In this document: in pieces, positions 12,886 through 19,559 of the stretch
How positions within the stretch are numbered: position 1 is the first letter of the stretch
Layout of the letters: each line of letters opens with the position of its first letter
From: a virus
Virus record (IMG/VR): IMGVR_UViG_3300035126_000446
Location: 1-26,975 of that record
Reading direction: 5' to 3' (one strand)
DNA length: 26,975 bases
The notes under the pieces: model-generated
Seen by the model: only the letters and a program-made list of their open reading frames with translations
Told to the model about the DNA's origin: nothing
The model's database searches: none
Translations under genes and position numbers: made by a program

Positions 12886-13233
12886 GTGACTCTAAATTAC
12901 CATGGAATCTTGCGACATTTCCCAAACGCCAGTCCCGATCTGCTCGCTTACAATTCCAAGCAAGTTACCATCATGGAACGAGATTCTAGGAATGCACCAT
13001 TGGGCAAGAAAAAAGTTCAAGGATCAACTAGCCAAAGAATTCTTGTCCGTGTTACGAGCGTCCGCAAACGACTTATCGACGAAGACAATTTGTGCGAAAA
13101 ATACCATGTCGATTTATGCAGATACGCTGGAATCATATCTGGCGATGAAGCAAGCAAAACAAAAATTGAGACAATCCAACGCAAGGCAGAAAAAGGCGAA
13201 GAAGAGCAAGTGATCATTGAGGTTTACCATTAA
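12886..13233 (+). CDS. RusA-like resolvase, C-terminal-type frame
   Basis: 115 residues from the GTG at 12886, which has GGAGG six bases upstream; an in-frame ATG at 12973 (MERDSRNAPLGKKK) gives 86. The C-terminal half (ILVRVTSVRKRLIDEDNLCE, YHVDLCRYAGIISGDEAS, then KGEEEQVIIEVYH) is the catalytic half of RusA-type Holliday-junction resolvases, with D-x-D-N-L and a later Asp. The first ~45 residues do not look like RusA; that part is encoded in the other frame (12902-13213). The TAA overlaps the next ATG by one base. Either a short resolvase, or the downstream part of a frameshifted product. Confidence 0.65.
   Translation: MTLNYHGILRHFPNASPDLLAYNSKQVTIMERDSRNAPLGKKKVQGSTSQRILVRVTSVRKRLIDEDNLCEKYHVDLCRYAGIISGDEASKTKIETIQRKAEKGEEEQVIIEVYH
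12902..13213 (+). CDS. Overlapping frame with RusA-like N-terminal half
   Basis: 103 residues in the frame one base later than 12886-13233. SLTIPSKLPSWNEILGMHHW, then ARKKFKDQLAKEFLSVLRA, matches the N-terminal strand, loop and first helix of RusA-like proteins. Beyond about residue 60 the sequence is a Thr/Lys/Ser-rich tail with no RusA motifs. A slippery A-AAA-AAG at 13009-13015 lies in this frame, and a -1 slip there would enter the catalytic frame to give a 110-residue fusion. Whether it is a separate protein, a frameshift product or a relic is open. Confidence 0.5.
   Translation: MESCDISQTPVPICSLTIPSKLPSWNEILGMHHWARKKFKDQLAKEFLSVLRASANDLSTKTICAKNTMSIYADTLESYLAMKQAKQKLRQSNARQKKAKKSK
13009..13015 (+). 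promoter_or_regulatory. Candidate -1 ribosomal frameshift heptamer
   Basis: A-AAA-AAG read in the phase of the ORF starting at 12902, the same heptamer as the E. coli dnaX site. A -1 shift joins the RusA-like N-terminal frame to the D-x-D-N-L frame. No strong downstream hairpin is visible beyond the short palindrome AAGAATTCTT at about 13033-13042, so efficiency is uncertain. The run of six A is also an indel hotspot. Confidence 0.4.
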
Positions 13234-13475
13234 TGCCCAACTCAAAACAACCATCCGCAGAATGTCGCCTACACAATCAACTGGCCCGCACACTTAATGG
13301 AACGAAGGCATCCAAGGACGAGACTACACAAGTTCTCATTCACCTGCTAGCCGTTCAAATCGCCAGCTACGACCCATTGATGCGCGATGCAGTCTGGGAA
13401 TGTGCTGTCGATACACTGGACGACATGGTTGAGGACATCGCAGCAGAGATCGACGTACACTTTATCAATAACTGA
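13233..13475 (+). CDS. Unknown small acidic protein
   Basis: 80 residues. The helical C-terminus is rich in Asp and Glu (VDTLDDMVEDIAAEIDVHF) after HLLAVQIASYDPLMRDAVWE. It starts in a TAATG overlap with the RusA-like frame, supporting that frame as the translated one. No family recognised. Confidence 0.55.
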   Translation: MPNSKQPSAECRLHNQLARTLNGTKASKDETTQVLIHLLAVQIASYDPLMRDAVWECAVDTLDDMVEDIAAEIDVHFINN

Positions 13476-13477
13476 AT

Positions 13478-13876
13478 ATGACATCGTTCCGACAAAATCC
13501 AGACTCAGACGAAAACGTCAAAGTTACGCGAGACAACGAGCGAGCGGTATTCGCTGCTAAAATGATGGCTATTCCACATGTGCGCGTCACTGAATGTGCT
13601 GACCCATGTTCTTCGCCACTAGGCCAGACGATGTTAAGCTATTGGAGCACTCTAAAGGAAATCAAGCTCATGCAAGAGCGTCTAAAGCTGCTTGGCGAGC
13701 AATGGGATGACATGAAAAACGAAATGCTTGAGGGCGACTTAAAGGATATGCTTGATTGGTGGCCGATGGGTAAAAACCATTACGTTGTCAGCGAGCGTTG
13801 GCATGCTGAAAACCCAGGCTGGAAGATGTCAGGACGCGGACTTGAGCGTGTTAAGGTTAAGAGCGGCAACCAGTGA
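13478..13876 (+). CDS. Unknown 132-residue protein
   Basis: No family recognised. The middle is a probable coiled-coil helix (LSYWSTLKEIKLMQERLKLL), followed by an acidic stretch and a Trp-rich C-terminus (WWPMGKNHYVVSERWHAENP) ending in a basic tail. It starts two bases after the preceding stop with the AATATG context seen at several genes here. Confidence 0.55.
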   Translation: MTSFRQNPDSDENVKVTRDNERAVFAAKMMAIPHVRVTECADPCSSPLGQTMLSYWSTLKEIKLMQERLKLLGEQWDDMKNEMLEGDLKDMLDWWPMGKNHYVVSERWHAENPGWKMSGRGLERVKVKSGNQ

Positions 13877-13907
13877 GTTTTAGTTTATACGTTAGAATTA
13901 CAATAAT

Positions 13908-14282
13908 ATGAATACACCAGAGACAGATGCGGCTGAGAAAATGGCTTTTGCCCAAGAATACATGGTTCCTACAGACTTCGCCCGTCAACTTGAGCTAGAA
14001 CGGAACAGTCTTATCACGAAATCTGCCGAATTGGAGCTTAAATGCCTCAAAATAGGTGAGGTGATCACCGAGTTAAACCAGCGCCTTCAAGAACGCCAGG
14101 AGAGCTTCCAGGCGCAACTGATCCGCATCGAGGATATATGGCGTGGTAAGCTGGTCGAATCGCGCAAGGATGCAGACAGGCTTTACAATTGTCTACTCGA
14201 AGCTCAATTTGGCGAAGCCTTGGACATTGCCTATGTGCAGAATGTGCTGGCACAGCACGAAGAACTGGCCGCGATTGGGTAG
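13908..14282 (+). CDS. Coiled-coil phage protein (NTPxTDAA...DFARQLE type)
   Basis: 124 residues: MNTPETDAAE, then VPTDFARQLELERNSLITKS and a long coiled coil to about residue 100. This start (TDAA ... P.DFARxLE) is shared by many short phage and bacterial proteins of unknown role. No membrane segment. The gene ends about 100 bases before the structured terminator at 14379. Confidence 0.6.
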   Translation: MNTPETDAAEKMAFAQEYMVPTDFARQLELERNSLITKSAELELKCLKIGEVITELNQRLQERQESFQAQLIRIEDIWRGKLVESRKDADRLYNCLLEAQFGEALDIAYVQNVLAQHEELAAIG

Positions 14283-14378
14283 TTTTTGTTGACTGGGTGT
14301 TTTGATGCAGTAGCGTTTTTGTGTCGAAGTTCTTGGGAGTAGTGTCCATCGTGAATTAGACGCCTTTAGAAAATCATT

Positions 14379-14451
14379 GGCCGCTCAGGCCGCTTCCTCG
14401 CCGGGTTAAAATCCGGGTCACTACCGGGGGAGCAACCTGAGCGGCCTTTTT
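14379..14451 (+). terminator. Structured RNA / terminator with 11-base stem
   Basis: GGCCGCTCAGG (14379-14389) and CCTGAGCGGCC (14436-14446) are perfectly complementary and followed by five T (14447-14451). The 46 bases enclosed can form further pairing: GCT-CC-CCGG against CCGG-GG-AGC, and CCGG/CCGG around GTTAAAAT. This is more elaborate than a plain terminator and could be a small RNA or attenuator. The next ATG (14461) is nine bases after the T-run. The bases 14283-14378 hold nothing recognisable. Confidence 0.7.
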
Positions 14452-14460
14452 GTTTTTAAG

Positions 14461-15114
14461 ATGCACAACTGGTACGCAAATCTCCTCCTTGATCACCGAT
14501 GGCTAGCGAAGCGCAAAGAAGCACTCCATCATGATCACTATACCTGCCAGAACTGTGGCAGGAAAAACCCAGAAGTAACGCTTTGCGTCCACCATCTTGG
14601 ATACGTTACTGGTTGGATGCCGTGGGATTACCCATTGACGCTTCTTCAAACACTGTGCCTTGGTTGTCATGATGAAGTTCACGCAGGACAGAAGCCGCAT
14701 TACGTCATTTGCACCACTTGTGGAGGTCTGACACCAGATTCAAAAGCCAACGGAAGAAATAACAAGCACGAGTGGATTTGCGAGGATTGCATACAAAAAC
14801 AAGCAGTTGAAGAAATTGCCATGAAAACTGCATTTGTTTACCTTATGAAGAACACTAGAAATGGTTTCATTAAAATTGGATTTAGTAAAAATCCTAAATT
14901 TAGAGAAAAAACTCTTCAGTCTGAGGAGCCTGAAATCGAATTGCTGGCTTCTATTGAGGGCACTATCGACCTTGAGAAGGAGCTACATGCTAGATTTTCA
15001 GCCTATCGAATCAGGGGAGAATGGTTTCGATTAAGCGAGTTTGAAATAGAAGACGCTAAGCAATACGTCATTTTTCACCACGGTAGAATAAAGCCATCAG
15101 GAGACAAATTATGA
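14461..15114 (+). CDS. HNH nuclease fused to a GIY-YIG (T5orf172/MUG113-type) domain
   Basis: 217 residues in three parts. Residues 1-75 are an HNH nuclease: Cys29/Cys32 (CQNCG), His44-His45, and Cys66, Cys69, His70 and His74 (CLGCHDEVH). Residues 84-110 form a zinc ribbon (CTTC ... CEDC). Residues 124-195 are a GIY-YIG-type domain: FVYLMKNTRNGFIKIGFSKN, EKELHARF and GEWFRLS. Both ends are families that cut DNA, so this may be a homing endonuclease or a phage defence nuclease. It ends in an ATGA overlap with the replisome organiser. Confidence 0.8.
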   Translation: MHNWYANLLLDHRWLAKRKEALHHDHYTCQNCGRKNPEVTLCVHHLGYVTGWMPWDYPLTLLQTLCLGCHDEVHAGQKPHYVICTTCGGLTPDSKANGRNNKHEWICEDCIQKQAVEEIAMKTAFVYLMKNTRNGFIKIGFSKNPKFREKTLQSEEPEIELLASIEGTIDLEKELHARFSAYRIRGEWFRLSEFEIEDAKQYVIFHHGRIKPSGDKL

Positions 15115-16046
15115 GCCTTAAAGCCATCAATAAATTCAAGATGTGCAAGATGTCACCAACTCAAAAGTTGGTAATGCTTTGCCTGTGTGATTGCCACAAT
15201 CAAGAGTCTGAGAGATGTGATCCAAGCGTGTCGCTCATCATGAGTTTTACAGGGCTTTCAAACCGGGCTGTAGCTACCGCTTTGAAGGATTTGGAGCGCC
15301 TAAAACACATCAAGATTAACCGTGGAAACGGATTCAAATCATCTTACAATATCGACATAACCAGTGAACCTCCTGCGGTGGTTGATTTAGCTAAACCAGT
15401 GAACGTCGTTCCACAACCAGTGAACCTGCCGCACCCCCGCAGCACGTTCACTAGTGAACCTCCTGCCATAACCAGTGAACCTCCTGCTGGGGTACCAGTG
15501 AACCTCCTGCCTAAACCAGTGAACGTCGTTCACACAAACAGAGAAGAACAGAGAATTAAACAGAGAATAACCGGAAGTACTGACAGGCTTGATTCGCCGT
15601 TGTTTGAAGAAACCGACTCACACGACTTTCGATCAACCATGGCAGAATGGTTTGAGGACAAGTCACAACGCAAACAGCGTTACACGCATCGTGGATGGAG
15701 GGCGCTCTTGACCACCTGTCGGCAAAAACCAATCGGCGTGTTGCGATGCGCTGTGAACAAGGCCATGTCGGGAGGCTGGCAAGGCATCCATTTTGATAAA
15801 ATATCAGCCGAAGATGCGGCTGCTTTCGAGCCAACTTCAACAATTGCATTTGCCGATCCAATCAAGGACAACCCTAATTTTATGGAATTTCAAGAATGGT
15901 TTGAAAAGCTTCCTCCAGAGCCAGAATCGACCATAGATGTCGATTTCAACAAAGTTTTGGAATCATACCGTGAAAATAATTCACCAGATGCCTCTATTTC
16001 GCACACAGATGGCCCTCAGAGCGTCGAGGAGGTGTCAGTATGGTAA
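15111..16046 (+). CDS. Phage replisome organiser / initiator with iterons inside the gene
   Basis: 311 residues. Residues ~10-80 are a winged-helix domain of the replication-initiator type (MSPTQKLVMLCLCDCHN, SLIMSFTGLSNRAVATALKD, LERLKHIKINRG). Residues ~84-141 are a low-complexity linker of TSEPPA and KPVNVV units encoded by seven repeated DNA elements. The C-terminal half is helical (WFEDKSQRKQRY, RGWRALLTTCRQKPIGVL), probably for helicase loading, and the end is acidic. The layout is that of the lambda O gene. It starts in ATGA after AGGAGA and overlaps the primase-helicase by 7 bases. Confidence 0.75.
   Translation: MSLKAINKFKMCKMSPTQKLVMLCLCDCHNQESERCDPSVSLIMSFTGLSNRAVATALKDLERLKHIKINRGNGFKSSYNIDITSEPPAVVDLAKPVNVVPQPVNLPHPRSTFTSEPPAITSEPPAGVPVNLLPKPVNVVHTNREEQRIKQRITGSTDRLDSPLFEETDSHDFRSTMAEWFEDKSQRKQRYTHRGWRALLTTCRQKPIGVLRCAVNKAMSGGWQGIHFDKISAEDAAAFEPTSTIAFADPIKDNPNFMEFQEWFEKLPPEPESTIDVDFNKVLESYRENNSPDASISHTDGPQSVEEVSVW
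15361..15531 (+). repeat. Seven iteron-like repeats, candidate replication origin
   Basis: Core ACCAGTGAACCTCCTGC or its variant CCAGTGAACGTCGTT. Copies begin at 15361, 15396, 15417, 15451, 15472, 15495 and 15516, with spacings of 35, 21, 34, 21, 23 and 21 bases. The 21-base unit at 15391-15411 is repeated exactly at 15511-15531. Copies fall in two reading frames (T-S-E-P-P-A and P-V-N-L-L-P), which argues for selection on the DNA. The encoded initiator probably binds them. Confidence 0.75.
15446..15459. promoter_or_regulatory. Perfect 14-base palindrome within the iterons
   Basis: GTTCACTAGTGAAC is formed by the fourth iteron joined to an inverted AGTGAAC half-copy. It is the only place in the array where the motif occurs in both orientations, so a dimer could bind here. 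Confidence 0.55.
15538..15567 (+). repeat. A-rich stretch with three ACAGAGAA repeats
   Basis: ACAGAGAA at 15538-15545, 15548-15555 and 15560-15567, immediately after the last iteron. It is A+T-rich and purine-skewed on this strand. It is in the position of the unwinding region that follows the iterons in lambda-type origins. Confidence 0.5.
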
Positions 16047-17785
16047 CGGTAGCTGATATTAGCCAAAAGCTCTCAAACAAGGCTTTAGAGGTCTGTAAGC
16101 TTCTTCTTCCTGGCGGCAAAGAAGATGGACAGTTTTGGGTGTGTGGAGACATTGCTGGATCGCCAGGAAAAAGCCTGAAGGTGGCTTTTGTTGGCAGTTA
16201 CGTTGGAAACTGGCGAGATTGGGCTGATGATTCCAATAAAGGTGATCTCCTCGACCTGTGGCGCATCACAAAAGGAATTACAGCGGCACAAGCCATCAAG
16301 GAGGCTAAACATTACCTTGGTATTAATGATCCAGTCGATGCAAAAAAGAAGGATTACCGCAAGCCTGTAAATTCCATACCTGAACTTGCCACAGAGGGTA
16401 GAGGTGTTGCATATCTCACAGGTTCCAGGCATTTGAAGATTGACATCATACGGAAATTTAAGGTTGAGGGAGTCCGCGAAAGACAGGCTATTGTTTTTCC
16501 ATGCTACGCGCCAGATGGCGAGTTGATCAATCGTTCATATCGTACTCTTACTGAACCTAAGCAGGTGTGGCAGGAAAAAGATTGCGCCCCATGTATGTTT
16601 GGATGGCATGCACTCAATGAACAAGCATATAAGGATAAAACAGTTCTCATTTGCGAGGGTCAAATCGACTGCATGACGTGGACTCAATGGGGAGTCGATT
16701 CTATCTCTATTCCTAATGGCACCGGCACATCATGGGTTGAGTACGAGTGGGATAATCTAGCTCCATTTGACACAATTTATCTAGCATTTGATCAAGACAA
16801 AGCCGGAAGAGAATTAACCGACAAGATCATCCAGCGTCTAGGTAAGCATCGTTGCATGATTGTCTCAATGCCTAAAAAGGATGCGAACGATTGTCTAAAA
16901 TCTGGCTACACTCAAAAGGACGCTTTAGATTGGATTGGAAATGCCAAGATGGCCGCAATCCATAAATTCGTGCGTGGTGATGAGTTGGAGGAACGTGTTG
17001 TGGCTTCATACACCCCCAAGGAGGAAGCCTTTACATTGCCATTTTTTAAGGGCGATTGGCATGAGGGTACTGGGTTTTATTTTCGACCAGGAGAATTGAC
17101 AGTATGGGGCGGCTTAGCCTTTGCTGGCAAGAGTACTATGCTTAACTTTTTGAAGGCAAACGTAGTCAGTAAGAGGAGATATATTTTTGAGGCAACCATG
17201 GAGATGTTGGTTGAGAATCAAATTGGCAGGTTAGCAAAGGTTTGTATGGGTCATGAGATCAACGAGCCGAAGTTGCGTCGATTCTGTCAAGAAATAGGTA
17301 GGTATCTTCTATTTGCTGATGTCGTTGGAAGTATAGCAATGGAAGAGTTGATGGAAATGCTATGGTTTGCCAATCGTAGATATGGATGCACAGATTTCAT
17401 TATTGACTCAATGATGAGAATTAAAGGTCAAGCTGACATGGAAAAGCAGGCTGAAATCGTGAACACTCTGCAAAATTTTGTCAAGGAAAGCGGCAGTCAT
17501 GTGCATCTCGTATGTCATTTTCGCAAGCCAGTTGAAGGCGAAAGACCAACAATGTATCACGTCAAGGGATCATCTGCACTCATCGACAATCCAGACAATG
17601 TTGCAATTATCATTAGAAATAAGGCGAAGGATGACGCTATCAAGGCTGGTAAATCTCGCGAGATAATCGACGCTATGCACGACACTGAAGTGATTATTGA
17701 GAAGCAGCGCGTTAGTGGTTGGGTTGGTAGCTTCAAGTTGAAGTACCATAAAAATACCTTTTCTTTTTCAGCGGCATCAAAATGA
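16040..17785 (+). CDS. Phage primase-helicase (TOPRIM plus DnaB/Twinkle-type ATPase)
   Basis: 581 residues. There is a primase-like N-terminus (VAFVGSYVGNWRDWADDSNK, GDLLDLW). The TOPRIM domain has the catalytic Glu in VLICEGQIDCMTW (about 205) and the D-x-D region YLAFDQDKAGRE (about 249). The hexameric helicase domain has Walker A GGLAFAGKST (about 356-365), Walker B CTDFIIDSMM (about 453) and a later HVHLVCHFRKP strand. It would unwind the fork and lay primers, as T7 gp4 or Twinkle. The usual N-terminal four-Cys zinc ribbon of primases is not visible. AGGAGGT lies seven bases before the ATG, inside the organiser gene. Confidence 0.88.
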   Translation: MVTVADISQKLSNKALEVCKLLLPGGKEDGQFWVCGDIAGSPGKSLKVAFVGSYVGNWRDWADDSNKGDLLDLWRITKGITAAQAIKEAKHYLGINDPVDAKKKDYRKPVNSIPELATEGRGVAYLTGSRHLKIDIIRKFKVEGVRERQAIVFPCYAPDGELINRSYRTLTEPKQVWQEKDCAPCMFGWHALNEQAYKDKTVLICEGQIDCMTWTQWGVDSISIPNGTGTSWVEYEWDNLAPFDTIYLAFDQDKAGRELTDKIIQRLGKHRCMIVSMPKKDANDCLKSGYTQKDALDWIGNAKMAAIHKFVRGDELEERVVASYTPKEEAFTLPFFKGDWHEGTGFYFRPGELTVWGGLAFAGKSTMLNFLKANVVSKRRYIFEATMEMLVENQIGRLAKVCMGHEINEPKLRRFCQEIGRYLLFADVVGSIAMEELMEMLWFANRRYGCTDFIIDSMMRIKGQADMEKQAEIVNTLQNFVKESGSHVHLVCHFRKPVEGERPTMYHVKGSSALIDNPDNVAIIIRNKAKDDAIKAGKSREIIDAMHDTEVIIEKQRVSGWVGSFKLKYHKNTFSFSAASK

Positions 17786-17843
17786 AGTTTTGAAATCCCC
17801 CTTGCATCTCAACCAAAAACGGACGTATAGTTAGATACCGAAT

Positions 17844-18077
17844 ATGAAAACCATTGATGAACTGCAAAAGATGCTACTCGAACTCTCATGGGTTCTAGTT
17901 GATGATCGCCTGCCAACCAAAGAAGACGCCAATAAATACGGCGATGTCGATTGGTCCGATGGCGATGACATCTGGGAGGGTGCGTATGACCGTGGTTATG
18001 ATCACGCAACGCATTGGAGGAAGATTGTGCTGCCGAACGACAAGGATCTGGCGCGGCGGGCGCAAGACTCTGAATAA
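17844..18077 (+). CDS. Small DUF551-like protein
   Basis: 77 residues: KTIDELQKMLLELSWVLVDD, then RLPTKEDANKYGD, an acidic middle and HWRKIVLPND near the end. The WVxVDDRLP and HWxxxxLP pair recalls the DUF551 family common in phages, but it is too short to be sure. The start follows ACCGAATATG. Confidence 0.5.
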   Translation: MKTIDELQKMLLELSWVLVDDRLPTKEDANKYGDVDWSDGDDIWEGAYDRGYDHATHWRKIVLPNDKDLARRAQDSE

Positions 18078-18127
18078 ACCAAACAGGCAACTTCCCGCCG
18101 TTGCCAGCATCCACTTGTTATCGCTTT

Positions 18128-18319
18128 ATGAATGATAAATATGACGAAATCGAAGTCGAATTGCCCTTGGGCTACCTTCTCGACAAATGCAACGACTGGG
18201 ATGACTTCTGCGAGGATACGGGGCTAAACCCGTGGCTTCTCAATGAGGGAATCGCAGACTCGGTAGACACGCACCCCGTAAAAATCGGGCTACTTCGCAA
18301 GCATGGTGTTTGGCGATAA
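18128..18319 (+). CDS. Conserved small acidic phage protein
   Basis: 63 residues from the ATG at 18128: EVELPLGYLLDKCNDWDDFC, then EDTGLNPWLLNEGIADS and KHGVW. This ELPLxYxLxxCxxWxxFCxxxGLNPWxLNEG pattern is familiar from small uncharacterised phage proteins. The frame extends to 18101, but 18128 gives the usual N-terminus. Confidence 0.65.
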   Translation: MNDKYDEIEVELPLGYLLDKCNDWDDFCEDTGLNPWLLNEGIADSVDTHPVKIGLLRKHGVWR

Positions 18320-18330
18320 CGCATAAGCTC

Positions 18331-18633
18331 ATGGATGCCGACCAATTAACGCCTGGACTCGCGCAGGATGCCCCTCGGCATTCCATGCAGCGCCTCGTTC
18401 GGCTTCTTCGTTCTGGATGGACACCTTACGCGGATGAAATATCTGCAATAATGGCAGATGCTGCGACACAGATCGAATCTCTAATGTCTCAGCGAAAAGA
18501 GTGGAAATGCACGGTAGGAGACGAGGAGTTTGTGACCGATCAAAAAGACATTGCTCAAGATTGGCGCGATGACGGGCTAGAAGTCGTGTCTTATTTTGTG
18601 CCTAACAATCAATCAGAGGCTCACCGCGAATGA
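18331..18633 (+). CDS. Unknown 100-residue protein
   Basis: From the ATG at 18331. HSMQRLVRLLRSGWTPYADE and ISAIMADAATQIESL form helices; the rest is acidic with alternating strands (KCTVGDEEFVTDQ). No family recognised. The stop overlaps the next start (ATGA). Confidence 0.55.
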   Translation: MDADQLTPGLAQDAPRHSMQRLVRLLRSGWTPYADEISAIMADAATQIESLMSQRKEWKCTVGDEEFVTDQKDIAQDWRDDGLEVVSYFVPNNQSEAHRE

Positions 18634-18899
18634 ATACCAAATCCAAGAACGATGTTGTCAGTGTTTCATCAGAAACCTTGTTAGGCCGTATGCTTTTTGT
18701 ATATGCGCTTAACGGAGTGATTAAATGCTTATCCGCTGACGAAATCCGCCAGTTTGAATCTGCGATGTTGGATGTTGGATGGAAGCATACAGCAACCATT
18801 GACCCTGCACGCTGGATTGAAGCGATGGCAAACGGGAAGGCCGAACCTTCTGACATGCTGGATGAACTACAATTTTGTCCGACTGACAATCAAGCGTAG
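18630..18899 (+). CDS. Unknown 89-residue protein, last rightward gene
   Basis: A Ser/Val-rich start, then a helix-strand pattern (GRMLFVYALNGVIKCLSADE, WKHTATIDPARWIEAMANG), ending acidic. No family recognised. It is the end of the rightward series; 18 bases later the opposed leftward gene ends, with no strong terminator visible between them. Confidence 0.5.
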   Translation: MNTKSKNDVVSVSSETLLGRMLFVYALNGVIKCLSADEIRQFESAMLDVGWKHTATIDPARWIEAMANGKAEPSDMLDELQFCPTDNQA

Positions 18900-18917
18900 G
18901 CTACAGCGGAAGTTTAG

Positions 18918-19559
18918 CTACTTCATCCAACAGTGATCAGGCCACTTGTCAGCCAACTCAGGTTCTCGCATTGCCTCTGTAGGACACCAGCACTTCATGC
19001 GAAGATCACAACTGCAAATCTGGCACGTCTTCAATAGCGGATCGCTAGGTGTGTGCCGAGTCGTTAAGAACGAGTTGATATGCCCAATAAGGCTACGAGT
19101 TGAGCAGCTAACGCAGAACTCTACAATCTTATCTGCGTTCTTGGGGCAAGTTGCACAAATAGCCGCTCTTCGATTTGCCTCCGCTTGATCAACAAGCTCG
19201 CCAGCCAAGTAAGGCTTTACGGCAGAGTTATAGAACCGCTTCATCATCTGAAACGCTCCAATCTTTGCCTCGCTATCAGGATCGCGCTCGACGCACAAGT
19301 CAGGACGATGCTGGCAAAATGCTTCCTGCATGATGAGGCCAAGATTCGCTGGAATCTCGATGCCATTTCCTTCCAGGTGCTCTTGAACGGATTTCGCTAG
19401 ATCACGCCAGCCGTATCTGACGAACACTGTATTTGTGGATTCAACGTGGTAGAAGAAGCCGTATGTATCGCCAGTGATGACAGCCGTTGGAAATAACTCA
19501 CGCAGCTTCGCGTGGTTAAATTCCTTTGGGATGGTATTTTTGCGGATGAGTTCTTGCAT
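18918..19559 (-). CDS. Cys-rich protein coupled to the giant gene
   Basis: 213 residues from the ATG at 19559, in a TGATG overlap with the giant gene; a GTG at 19562 is also possible. The N-terminal ~130 residues are mixed (FPTAVITGDTYGFFYHVEST, FVRYGWRDLAKSVQEHL). The C-terminal ~80 residues hold at least eight Cys in paired motifs (AICATCP, FCVSCS, CQICSCDLRMKCWCP) plus HCW, probably two or more zinc sites. Similar Cys modules occur beside phage structural genes. Function unknown; expression is tied to the giant protein. Confidence 0.6.
   Translation of the reverse strand: MQELIRKNTIPKEFNHAKLRELFPTAVITGDTYGFFYHVESTNTVFVRYGWRDLAKSVQEHLEGNGIEIPANLGLIMQEAFCQHRPDLCVERDPDSEAKIGAFQMMKRFYNSAVKPYLAGELVDQAEANRRAAICATCPKNADKIVEFCVSCSTRSLIGHINSFLTTRHTPSDPLLKTCQICSCDLRMKCWCPTEAMREPELADKWPDHCWMK

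Noticed and set aside
14065-14349. 94-codon leftward frame
   Set aside because: Antisense to the coiled-coil protein gene; no coding features.
14379-14451. A tRNA or tRNA-like gene
   Set aside because: Length is close, but there is no cloverleaf: the outer stem is 11 bases, no anticodon arm can be placed, and a T-run follows directly.
15361-15531. A CRISPR array
   Set aside because: Repeats are only ~17 bases, spacers are a few bases, they vary, and they lie inside a conserved coding frame with no cas genes.
18900-18917. Bidirectional terminator between converging genes
   Set aside because: Only 18 bases and no stem followed by a T-run on either strand.
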